From: an uncultured Clostridia bacterium
Lineage (GTDB): Bacteria; Bacillota; Clostridia; UBA1381
DNA length: 64,000 nucleotides
NCBI GenBank assembly: GCA_934462715.1
Contig: CAKSIJ010000012.1
Span: forward strand, 36,768 to 100,767
Reading direction: 5' to 3'
Shown: positions 16,905-24,920 of the stretch, piece after piece
How positions within the stretch are numbered: the first letter of the stretch is position 1
How the letters are laid out: the number at the start of each line of letters is the position of its first letter
The notes under the pieces: generated by a model
The model's input: the letters and a program-made list of their open reading frames with translations, nothing else
What the model was told of the DNA's origin: nothing
Databases searched by the model: none
Made by a program: the position numbers and the translations under genes

Positions 16905-18110
16905 ATGGCTAAGGCTGCAATACTGGGCTTCGGAACGGTCGGAAGCGGAGTTTACGAAATAATAAGGGATTCCGGATTTTCCGAACTGCTCGGTGAAAAA
17001 TTAAAGGTTAAATACATTCTCGACATCAGAGATTTTGACAATGACGAGATAAAGCCGCTTCTGACCAAGGATTTCAACGATATTTTATCCGACAGTGAAA
17101 TCAAGGTAGCGGCAGAGGTAATGGGAGGACTGCACCCGGCATATGAATTTACAAAAAGCCTGCTTGAAAAGGGAGTAAGCGTTGTAACGTCAAACAAGGA
17201 GCTTGTAGCAACCTACGGAGCGGAGCTTTTGGAAATTGCTGCGGCAAACAACGCTCAGTATATGTTTGAAGCGAGCGTGGGCGGCGGTATTCCGATTATA
17301 AGACCGATGACAATCTGCACAAAAGCGAATGCGATAGAAAGAATTGCCGGAATACTTAACGGTACGACAAATTATATATTAAATGAAATGCTTGAAAAGG
17401 GAAAGTCCTTTGACGAGGCGCTCTCGGACGCACAGGCAAAGGGATATGCAGAAAGAAATCCGGCGGCGGATATAGAGGGGCATGACGCTTGCAGAAAGCT
17501 TGCAATACTCTCATCAATGGCATGGGGAAAATTCGTTGATTACAACGATATTCCGACAGAGGGAATTACAAAAATAACCTCAGAGGACGTTGCCTATGCG
17601 CAAAAGCTGAATTGCGTAATCAAGCTTATAGGTTATGCGGAAAGGGAAGCGGACGGCAGAATATACGCAAGGGTTTCGCCGGCGTTTGTTCCGAAAAGCA
17701 ATATTTTAAGCAGTGTTAACGGAGTATTCAATGCGGTAATGCTGAGAGGAAATTATCTCGGCGACGCAATGTTCTACGGCAGAGGTGCCGGAAAGGAGGC
17801 TACCGCAAGTGCGGTTGTCGCCGATATGATAGATTGTGCAAGACATTTTGGCTCGGAAAAGCATAATATATTATGGGAACATAATAACGGGGATATAATG
17901 TATCCATATTCTGAAAAGAAATGTTCATATTTTATAAGAACGGCGGACAGTAAGGAAAATATTAAAAACAGCTTTGATACAGCCGTATTTCTCGACCCGA
18001 TTGACGGAGAAAACGCTTTTGCGGTTTACGGCATAACAAAAAAGGAGCTTGACGCAGGAATTGCGAAGTTGAAAAATGTAATTACCTGCGCAGTTTTTCT
18101 TGAAGATTAA
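16905..18110 (+). CDS. hom: Homoserine dehydrogenase
   Basis: Reduces aspartate semialdehyde to homoserine in the threonine/methionine branch. The Rossmann start is AAILGFGTVGSGVYEII; the catalytic region has GILNGTTNYILNEM and the lysine-containing NPAADIEGHDACRKLAIL. At 401 residues it is shorter than the usual ~430-residue form. After the catalytic core the tail (from about 335) is short and does not look like a complete ACT domain. ATG follows AAGGAGG; the stop overlaps the thrB start (TAATG). Confidence 0.94.
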   Translation: MAKAAILGFGTVGSGVYEIIRDSGFSELLGEKLKVKYILDIRDFDNDEIKPLLTKDFNDILSDSEIKVAAEVMGGLHPAYEFTKSLLEKGVSVVTSNKELVATYGAELLEIAAANNAQYMFEASVGGGIPIIRPMTICTKANAIERIAGILNGTTNYILNEMLEKGKSFDEALSDAQAKGYAERNPAADIEGHDACRKLAILSSMAWGKFVDYNDIPTEGITKITSEDVAYAQKLNCVIKLIGYAEREADGRIYARVSPAFVPKSNILSSVNGVFNAVMLRGNYLGDAMFYGRGAGKEATASAVVADMIDCARHFGSEKHNILWEHNNGDIMYPYSEKKCSYFIRTADSKENIKNSFDTAVFLDPIDGENAFAVYGITKKELDAGIAKLKNVITCAVFLED

Positions 18111-19030
18111 TGGTTGAAGTAAGAGTACCGGCATCGAGCGCCAATATGGGACCGGGATTCGACAGCTTCGGAATCGCTTTGTCATTATATAACACAATCA
18201 GGGTCAGCGAAACCGACGGCGGTCTTAATATAATCGATTCTGGAAACGATGAATATATTCCGCACGATAAAAATAATCTGATATATAAATCGGTTATCAG
18301 AGCGTTTGACGAGGTGGGGTATTCGGTTCGGGGATTACAGATAAGCCAGAACAGCTTTATTCCGATGACGAGAGGCCTCGGGAGCAGCAGCTCGTGCATT
18401 GCGGGAGGGCTGATTGCCGGAAATATTATAAGCGGCAGAAAGCTTACTACTCAGAGAATCTTCGAGCTTGCGGACGAAATCGAGGGACACCCCGACAACG
18501 TTGCGCCGGCACTGTTCGGAGGATTTTGTATATCCTGCCGTGACGGAGGAAAGCTTTACAGAAAAACAATCCGCCCGGACGGAAAAATAAAATTTGTTGC
18601 AATGATACCGAACTATTTTGTTGCGACAAAAAAATCGAGAACTTTGCTTCCAAAAGCGGTTGTAACTGAGGACGCTGTGTATAATATATCGCACGCCTCC
18701 ATGCTTGCGGCGGCATTTGCAGCAGGGGATTACGCAAATCTTGATATATTCACGTCCGACAGGCTTCATCAGCCGTACAGAGAGCCGATTATAGACCACA
18801 TGGAGGAGATATTTAAGGCTTCTTCGGATTTGGGTGCGTATGCGGCATATCTGAGCGGTTCCGGCCCGACAATTGTGGCTTTGGTGTCTGCGGAGGATAG
18901 TGAATTTAACGATAAAATGCAAGCATGGCTTAATTTGCGGGGCATTGACAGAAAATGCACTGAGCTGACTGTAGATAATGTCGGCGCAATTGCGGTCGAG
19001 CATAGCGGAAAACGCAGAATTTTTGAATAG
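18110..19030 (+). CDS. thrB: Homoserine kinase
   Basis: GHMP-family kinase that phosphorylates homoserine. The 306 residues contain PASSANMGPGFDSFGIAL, the ATP loop PMTRGLGSSSSCIAGG, and the C-terminal AYLSGSGPTIVAL. Start overlaps the hom stop by one base, so the two genes are coupled. Confidence 0.95.
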   Translation: MVEVRVPASSANMGPGFDSFGIALSLYNTIRVSETDGGLNIIDSGNDEYIPHDKNNLIYKSVIRAFDEVGYSVRGLQISQNSFIPMTRGLGSSSSCIAGGLIAGNIISGRKLTTQRIFELADEIEGHPDNVAPALFGGFCISCRDGGKLYRKTIRPDGKIKFVAMIPNYFVATKKSRTLLPKAVVTEDAVYNISHASMLAAAFAAGDYANLDIFTSDRLHQPYREPIIDHMEEIFKASSDLGAYAAYLSGSGPTIVALVSAEDSEFNDKMQAWLNLRGIDRKCTELTVDNVGAIAVEHSGKRRIFE

Positions 19031-19100
19031 AAATAAATGCAGTTAATTGTAAAACGTAAGTTTTGCGAAAGAAATCATATAATGGGAGGAATCTGACAAT

Positions 19101-20306
19101 ATGGGTTTAGTAGTACAAAAATACGGCGGCACGTCGGTCAGGGACGCCGAAAGAGTAATGAATGTTGCACGCCGTGTGGTTGACGCTTATGATAAGGGCG
19201 ATAATGTTGTTGTTGTCGTATCGGCACAGGGAGATACAACCGACGATCTTATTGAAAAAGCAAAGGAAATCAATCCGGAGGCGTCTAAAAGAGAGATGGA
19301 TATGCTTCTCTCAACCGGAGAGCAAATATCAATTGCGCTTCTTGCAATGGCAATCGAAAAGATCGGCAGACCGGTAATTTCCATGACCGGCTGGCAGGCA
19401 GGCTTTAAAACAAATTCCAATTATTCAACTGCAAGGATTCACAACATTGATAAAGAAAGAATCCAGAATGAGCTTGATAAAAGAAGAATTGTAATCGTAG
19501 CAGGCTTCCAGGGAATAAACAAGTATGACGATATAACAACTCTCGGACGAGGCGGCTCGGACACCTCGGCGGTTGCGCTTGCGGCTGTTCTTCATGCCGA
19601 TATATGTGAAATTTACACAGACGTTGACGGTGTATACACCGCAGACCCGAGATTCGTAAAAAGTGCTTACAAGCTTGACGATATTTCCTATGACGAAATG
19701 TTAGAGCTGGCGTCACTTGGGGCAAACGTGCTTCACAACCGTTCGGTTGAAATGGCAAAAAAATACCATGTAAAATTAGCTGTTAAATCCAGCTTGAATA
19801 ATCACGAAGGAACATATGTTAAGGAGGTAGAACAAGTGGAAAAAATGCTTGTAAGGGGAGTAACAAGAGATAATGACTGTGCAAGAGTTGCGCTTTGCGG
19901 AATAGAGGATACGCCGGGTAAGGCATATCAGGTGTTTGCGCTTCTTTCAAAACACGGTATAAACGTTGACCTTATAATTCAGTCTATAGGAAACGGAACG
20001 AAAAAGGATATAAGCTTTACCGTTACCGAATCGGATCTTGATAAGGCTGTTGAGCTTCTGACTCAAAATAAGGATGTACTTAAAATAGATGATATAAAGA
20101 CCAGATGCGATGTTTCCAAAGTGTCAATCGTCGGCGCGGGTATGGTTAACAATGCCGGAGTTGCAACAACAATGTTTGAAGCACTCTATAACGAGGGTAT
20201 AAACATAAGCATGATAGCTACATCTGAAATTAAGATTTCAGTGCTGGTTGACCAAAAGGACGCAGAAAGAGCAGTGTGTGCAATACATGATAAATTCCTT
20301 TTGTAA
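19101..20306 (+). CDS. lysC: Aspartate kinase
   Basis: First enzyme of the aspartate pathway. The 401 residues have an amino-acid kinase domain (1-240; KYGGTSV at the start, TLGRGGSDTSAVALA, TDVDGVYTADPR) and two ACT domains (about 255-401) that sense lysine and/or threonine. Start ATG follows GGGAGG. The size equals aspartokinase II of Bacillus, which is made of alpha and beta subunits from the same gene; a good internal start is present here too (see 19836). Third enzyme gene of the hom-thrB-lysC set. Confidence 0.95.
   Translation: MGLVVQKYGGTSVRDAERVMNVARRVVDAYDKGDNVVVVVSAQGDTTDDLIEKAKEINPEASKREMDMLLSTGEQISIALLAMAIEKIGRPVISMTGWQAGFKTNSNYSTARIHNIDKERIQNELDKRRIVIVAGFQGINKYDDITTLGRGGSDTSAVALAAVLHADICEIYTDVDGVYTADPRFVKSAYKLDDISYDEMLELASLGANVLHNRSVEMAKKYHVKLAVKSSLNNHEGTYVKEVEQVEKMLVRGVTRDNDCARVALCGIEDTPGKAYQVFALLSKHGINVDLIIQSIGNGTKKDISFTVTESDLDKAVELLTQNKDVLKIDDIKTRCDVSKVSIVGAGMVNNAGVATTMFEALYNEGINISMIATSEIKISVLVDQKDAERAVCAIHDKFLL
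19836..20306 (+). CDS. Probable beta subunit of aspartate kinase from an internal start
   Basis: Inside lysC an exact AAGGAGG (19821-19827) stands 8 nt before an in-frame GTG at codon 246 (19836), with a further in-frame ATG at codon 249. Translation from here would give a 156-residue protein containing just the two ACT domains (begins VEKMLVRGVTRDNDCARVAL). In Bacillus subtilis aspartokinase II the beta subunit arises from an in-frame internal start at about the same codon. The sequence evidence is the perfectly placed binding site at the domain border; expression is inferred. Confidence 0.65.
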   Translation: MEKMLVRGVTRDNDCARVALCGIEDTPGKAYQVFALLSKHGINVDLIIQSIGNGTKKDISFTVTESDLDKAVELLTQNKDVLKIDDIKTRCDVSKVSIVGAGMVNNAGVATTMFEALYNEGINISMIATSEIKISVLVDQKDAERAVCAIHDKFLL

Positions 20307-20408
20307 CACGAAAAATAAGCTGCGCATCTCACATTTATTCCGAGCTTGAAGTATAAACATACGACTGCACTCGGAATAAACGCAATCTGCTTGCTTCTTT
20401 TTCGTGTT
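20305..20408 (+). repeat. Structured intergenic element, copy A
   Basis: Begins at the lysC stop codon. The outer stem AACACGAAAAA (20305-20315) pairs perfectly with TTTTTCGTGTT (20398-20408). An inner stem TTTATTCCGAG (20334-20344) pairs with CTCGGAATAAA (20370-20380). The apex holds GTATAAACATAC. Between the stems is GCTGCGCATCT, and AATCTG follows the inner stem. Copy B at 32448 has the same layout and the same unpaired motifs. No known family recognised. Confidence 0.65.
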
Positions 20409-20463
20409 TGGTTGGCAGCAAACAAAATAAATAACTTGCCGTTTCGGCAGACCGGAGGGAAAT

Positions 20464-21195
20464 ATGGCCGAAGATAAAATATACGGAAGAAATCCCGTGC
20501 TTGAAGCTATCAGGCACGGCAGAGAGATAGACAAAATACTTATAAAAAAAGGAGGAATCGACGGTTCTGTAAATGTGATTGTAAAAAAGGCAAAGGATTT
20601 AGGTATCATAATCAGCGAGGTTGACAAGCAAAAGCTCGATTCAATCTGCGGAGGCGAAAATCATCAGGGAGTGGTTGCATATACTGCGGTACACGAATAT
20701 GCAACCGTTAAGGATATTTTAAAAAAAGCCGCCGACAAAGGACAGCCGCCTTTTATAATCATATGTGACAAAATAACCGATCCTCACAATCTCGGTTCGA
20801 TTATAAGAACCGCAAACTGTGCCGGAGTTGACGGTATAATCATACCGAAACGAAACAGCGTAGGATTAAACGCTGTGGTTGCAAAGACATCTGCTGGTGC
20901 GGTGGAGTACACACCTGTCGCAAGAGTAACCAATATAGCGCAGACGGTAGAAGCTCTGAAAAAAGAGGGAGTTTGGGTTGCCGGAGCGGATATGGACGGC
21001 GAACCGATGGGTAAATGCGACCTTAAAGGCGCACTTGCGTTGGTTATCGGAAATGAGGGCGAGGGAATTTCTCATCTTGTTAAGGAAAAATGCGATTTTC
21101 TTGTGAGTATACCAATGTTCGGCGATATAAATTCACTGAATGCGTCGGTAGCGGCGGCTGTGTTAACTTATGAAGCGGTTCGTCAGCGAGATTAG
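20464..21195 (+). CDS. rlmB: 23S rRNA (guanosine-2'-O)-methyltransferase, RlmB-type
   Basis: SpoU/TrmH-family 2'-O-ribose methyltransferase. The 243 residues have an N-terminal substrate-binding domain (starts IYGRNPVLEAIRHG), and a C-terminal knotted SAM domain with DPHNLGSIIRTANCAGVDG, VIGNEGEGIS and IPMFGDINSLNASVAAAV. ATG follows GGAGGG. Its exact target (G2251 for RlmB) is inferred from family resemblance. Confidence 0.92.
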   Translation: MAEDKIYGRNPVLEAIRHGREIDKILIKKGGIDGSVNVIVKKAKDLGIIISEVDKQKLDSICGGENHQGVVAYTAVHEYATVKDILKKAADKGQPPFIIICDKITDPHNLGSIIRTANCAGVDGIIIPKRNSVGLNAVVAKTSAGAVEYTPVARVTNIAQTVEALKKEGVWVAGADMDGEPMGKCDLKGALALVIGNEGEGISHLVKEKCDFLVSIPMFGDINSLNASVAAAVLTYEAVRQRD

Positions 21196-21705
21196 ATAAA
21201 ATATAATGCAAAAACAATGATTTTATGCTAATAATCGAGCGGCTTGCAATTTGCCGTTTTGTACAGCAAAAAGCAACAAAAATGTGAGCTGTTAAAACCG
21301 GTGTGCAAACCGCTTGATTTGTACAAACATTTCAATTGTGAATTTGTACCGTTTTTATAAAAAATGAATAGCAAAATATCAATTTTATTATGATAATTTA
21401 TTAACAAAAAAACCCGGAAATTAAATTATTTTAATATGCAAAATAAGTAAAAAAATGACGCTTGATAAATACAAATTAAGAAAATTGAAGAAAACAAGAG
21501 TAAATGAGAGTAAATGAAAGTATTTTAAAAACATATTTTAACTGTTTTTGAATTATGCTTAATTTTGATATATATTGAGCTTGATTTTTAGAAAAATAAG
21601 TTCATAATACATAGTATCACTATTTAAATAAAAAGTAAATTATTTGTAAAAACAACTTTTAGATTTATCCTATAAAAAAAGTTATAAAGAGAAAGGAAAA
21701 ATTAA
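21196..21705. other. Gene-free AT-rich gap between rlmB and the ACT protein
   Basis: No coding frame supported over 510 nt. The first part (about 21237-21345) has possible long-range pairing (GAGCGGCTTGCA near 21237 with TGCAAACCGCTTG near 21303) and an inverted repeat GTACAAA/TTTGTAC near 21320-21350. The rest is very AT-rich, with the short direct repeat GAGTAAAT near 21500. It probably carries the promoter for the ACT-UPF0210 pair, but I could not pick one. Confidence 0.35.
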
Positions 21706-21969
21706 ATGAAGGCTGTAGTAACCGTTGTAGGAAAAGACAGAGTGGGAATAATTGCAAGTGTAAGCAAGCTGTTCTGCGACAATAATATTAATATTCTTGA
21801 TATATCACAGACAATTATGCAGGAAATGTTTACAATGATGATGCTTGTCGAGCTTAAAACCTCGTCGGTAACAAAAATCAATGAGGAGCTGGAAAAGCTT
21901 GCGGAGGAAATGAATCTATCGATTCATCTGCAAAACGAAGAACTGTTCAAATCCATGCACAGAATATAA
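21706..21969 (+). CDS. ACT-domain protein, UPF0237 type
   Basis: The 87 residues form a single ACT domain beginning MKAVVTVVGKDRVGIIASV. Proteins of this type almost always precede a UPF0210 (PFL-like) gene, as here, 17 nt away. Probable small-molecule sensor; ligand unknown. Start follows GAGAAAGGA. Confidence 0.92.
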   Translation: MKAVVTVVGKDRVGIIASVSKLFCDNNINILDISQTIMQEMFTMMMLVELKTSSVTKINEELEKLAEEMNLSIHLQNEELFKSMHRI

Positions 21970-21986
21970 AAGCGAGGTGAGGGACA

Positions 21987-23354
21987 GTGTTTAATTCGTA
22001 TGAAATACTTGAAACTATCAATATGATAGATAAAGAGAATCTTGATATAAGAACGATAACGATGGGAATAAGCCTCAAAAGCTGCGTAGACCCGGATATA
22101 GACAGAGCGTGCGAGAAGGTTTATAACAAAATCACCTCATATGCAAAAAATCTTGTGCAGGTCGGGGAGGATATTGAGAGCCAGTACGGTATCCCTATTA
22201 TAAACAAAAGAATTTCGGTAACTCCCGTTTCGTGTCTGGTCGAAGCACTTGATGAGCCGAGCGTTGAAAAATGCGTAAAAATTGCAAAAACTCTCGATAA
22301 AGCCGCACATGCCGTAGGGGTTAACTTTATAGGCGGATATTCCGCATTGGTACATAAAGGAATAACTCCCGGAGAAAAACTGTTGATAGAATCTATTCCA
22401 GAAGCGTTGGCTTCGACAGAAATTGTCTGTTCGAGCGTTAATGTCGGAACAACAAAAGCCGGTATTAACATGGACGCTGTTGCGGAAATGGGAAAGGTAA
22501 TAAAAAAGGCTGCACATCTTACAGAGTCGACCGGCGGATTTGCCTGTGCAAAGCTTGTTGTTTTCTGCAATGCGGTTGAGGATAATCCGTTTATGGCAGG
22601 CGCATTTCTGGGCGACGGAGAGGCAGACTGCGTAATAAATGTCGGAGTAAGCGGCCCTGGAGTTGTAAAGTGTGCGCTTGAAAAGGTTAAGGGAGAGCCT
22701 TTCGGGGTTGTTGCCGAAACTATTAAGAAAACTGCATTTAAGATTACAAGAATGGGACAGCTTGTTGCTCAGGAGGCTTCTAAAAGATTAAATGTTCCTT
22801 TCGGAATAGTGGATTTGTCATTAGCTCCTACGCCTGCGGTAGGCGACAGTGTTGCGTATATACTTGAAGAAATGGGACTTGAGCAGTGCGGAACTCACGG
22901 AACAACGGCGGCGCTTGCGCTTCTTAACGACGCAGTGAAAAAGGGCGGAGTTATGGCAAGCTCATATGTCGGCGGACTTTCGGGAGCGTTTATCCCGGTA
23001 AGCGAGGACGCCGGAATGATTGCGGCGGCAAAAGAGGGTACTCTGACTCTTGAAAAGCTTGAAGCTATGACTTGCGTATGCTCGGTGGGACTTGACATGA
23101 TAGTAATTCCCGGAGATACGACAGCCGAAACGATTTCGGCGATAATTGCCGACGAAGCGGCTATCGGTATGGTTAACACCAAAACCACGGCTGTCAGAGT
23201 AATTCCCGCACCGGGCAAAAAGGTTGGCGATACCGTAGAGTTCGGCGGACTGCTCGGAAGCGGTCCGGTCATGAGTGTTAACAACAAGAGCAGTGAGCTG
23301 TTCATAAAGAGGGGCGGAAGAATACCTGCTCCGCTTCAGGCTCTTAAAAACTGA
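21987..23354 (+). CDS. UPF0210/DUF711 (PFL-like) family protein
   Basis: The 455 residues match the conserved DUF711 family across their length, with features such as TMGISLKSCVDPD near the N-terminus, GVSGPGVVKCALEK in the middle and GTHGTTAALALLNDAVKKGG further on. Enzymatic role unproven. The GTG start follows GAGGTGAGG. It forms a conserved pair with the ACT protein upstream. Confidence 0.92.
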   Translation: MFNSYEILETINMIDKENLDIRTITMGISLKSCVDPDIDRACEKVYNKITSYAKNLVQVGEDIESQYGIPIINKRISVTPVSCLVEALDEPSVEKCVKIAKTLDKAAHAVGVNFIGGYSALVHKGITPGEKLLIESIPEALASTEIVCSSVNVGTTKAGINMDAVAEMGKVIKKAAHLTESTGGFACAKLVVFCNAVEDNPFMAGAFLGDGEADCVINVGVSGPGVVKCALEKVKGEPFGVVAETIKKTAFKITRMGQLVAQEASKRLNVPFGIVDLSLAPTPAVGDSVAYILEEMGLEQCGTHGTTAALALLNDAVKKGGVMASSYVGGLSGAFIPVSEDAGMIAAAKEGTLTLEKLEAMTCVCSVGLDMIVIPGDTTAETISAIIADEAAIGMVNTKTTAVRVIPAPGKKVGDTVEFGGLLGSGPVMSVNNKSSELFIKRGGRIPAPLQALKN

Positions 23355-23410
23355 TATTAGGCTGTTTGATGGCATATGCAGCAACAGCTTTAATATAAAA
23401 CTGACCGATA

Positions 23411-23441
23411 ATTGTAAAACTTGCATTTTACAGTCATACGG
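23411..23441 (+). repeat. 31-nt hairpin repeat, copy 1
   Basis: ATTGTAAAACTTGCATTTTA followed by CAGTCATACGG. It contains the inverted repeat TGTAAAA/TTTTACA. A second copy with about 26 of 31 matches lies at 45850-45880. It is 29 nt upstream of the first V-ATPase gene. Confidence 0.45.
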
Positions 23442-23469
23442 TTGCAATATCAACAGCGAGGTGTTATTT

Positions 23470-23781
23470 ATGGATGAATTGATCAAAAAAATTATCGAGA
23501 TTGAAAACAAGGCGCAGTCGGTAATAAAGGAAGCACGTGACGATCAGGATAAGCTTGATGAAAACATTGCAAAGACAATTGCCGAGATAAAATCCGATGT
23601 GTTGTCTAAGGCGGAGAAAAAATGCAAAGAGATTCAGCTTATTGAGGATTCCGATGCGGATAATAAAATTGCCGAAATTCTGAAAGAAAAGGACGCGTCT
23701 ATGGCACAGCTGAACAGTATTTACGAGCAGAAATGCGATGAATGGGTAAATGATATTACAGCCGGAATAATAAATGCGTAG
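23470..23781 (+). CDS. V-type ATPase subunit G/H (peripheral stalk)
   Basis: The 103 residues are highly charged, almost all helical, and lack hydrophobic segments, as expected for the coiled-coil stalk subunit that pairs with subunit E. ATG at 23470 lies 6 nt after GAGGTG; an open GTG at 23461 would overlap this site. First gene of the V-ATPase operon. Assignment rests on composition and position. Confidence 0.75.
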   Translation: MDELIKKIIEIENKAQSVIKEARDDQDKLDENIAKTIAEIKSDVLSKAEKKCKEIQLIEDSDADNKIAEILKEKDASMAQLNSIYEQKCDEWVNDITAGIINA

Positions 23782-23813
23782 ATCAGCCTCCGGACGGAAA
23801 GGAATGTTTAAAT

Positions 23814-24848
23814 ATGGCAAGCAATTCAGCCGTTGCCGCTAAGGTAAAAGCCATGTACGGCAAATGCCTTACCGGTGAGGATTTCGATAATTTGCTTTCA
23901 AACCGGACAACCGGGGGAATATGCAGCTATTTAAAGTCGCAGACCTCTTATTCCGATGTCCTTGCGGACGTGCAGGAAAACGATATACACAGAGGAATCC
24001 TCGAAATGAAGATCATGAATAAGCTTGAAAGCGAATATAACAGAATATATAAGTTTGTTGACGAGCGTCAGCAGGTTATTCTTGATTACTGGTTTATGCG
24101 GCGTGAGGTAAATTATCTGAAGCATAATATAAGAAATTTGTTTAATAAAGAATCGAAGCTTTCGCATATGCCCGATCCCGAAGAGTTTTCGGATTTTTTC
24201 AGAAATCATACCTCGATAGATACCGAGCTGTGCAGAAATGCCGAGAGCCTGGAGGACTTTATTGCTGCGGTAAAAAATACGATATACGAGCCGTTTTTAA
24301 AACGTACTCTTGCGGTAAATTCCGATTATTTTTCCATAGCAATGGGGCTTGACGCACTATACTACGATACCTACTGGAAAGAAACAAAAAAGCTTTCCGG
24401 CCGCGAACAGTCGGCGCTGCAAAAGCTGCTCGGCTCGGAGATAGATATGCTCAACATTATATGGATTTACAGGGGTAAAAAATACTTTAAATTTCCTGAT
24501 GAAATAATATACACATATCTGCTTCCGCCAACATATCATCTGACCGAAGGTGCGATAAAAAGCATGGTTGGCGCGAAATCAGTTGAGGAAATGGTGACTG
24601 CGGCAAGTTCGACAAAGTATAAAAGAATGTTCAGAAAGCTGGAGGACGGCTTTTTGATAGATGAAAACTACAGACGCGATTTGTATAAAACAGCGAAAAG
24701 CGTTTTCAGAACAAGCAACGATACCATTGCGGGACTGGTTGCATATCTAGATTTGAAGGAAATAGAAATTTTGAATATAGTAAGAGCCATTGAGGGTATC
24801 AGATACGGACTTAACAGCGAAGCTATAAGAAAACACATAAGAATCTGA
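23814..24848 (+). CDS. V-type ATPase subunit C (AC39 family)
   Basis: Funnel-like subunit that links the central rotor to the membrane ring. The 344 residues show the AC39 pattern: repeated helical blocks, early AAKVKAMYGKCLTGEDF, middle IDMLNIIWIYRGKKYF, and near the end YLDLKEIEILNIVRAIEGIR. Preceded by GGAAAGGA. In many operons this gene follows E; here it precedes I. Confidence 0.9.
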   Translation: MASNSAVAAKVKAMYGKCLTGEDFDNLLSNRTTGGICSYLKSQTSYSDVLADVQENDIHRGILEMKIMNKLESEYNRIYKFVDERQQVILDYWFMRREVNYLKHNIRNLFNKESKLSHMPDPEEFSDFFRNHTSIDTELCRNAESLEDFIAAVKNTIYEPFLKRTLAVNSDYFSIAMGLDALYYDTYWKETKKLSGREQSALQKLLGSEIDMLNIIWIYRGKKYFKFPDEIIYTYLLPPTYHLTEGAIKSMVGAKSVEEMVTAASSTKYKRMFRKLEDGFLIDENYRRDLYKTAKSVFRTSNDTIAGLVAYLDLKEIEILNIVRAIEGIRYGLNSEAIRKHIRI

Positions 24849-24920
24849 CATAACGTAAAAAGCATTAATTTCAATAAGATTTGCGGCTTACACCGCAAAA
24901 ATAGAAGTGGAGGGACAAAA

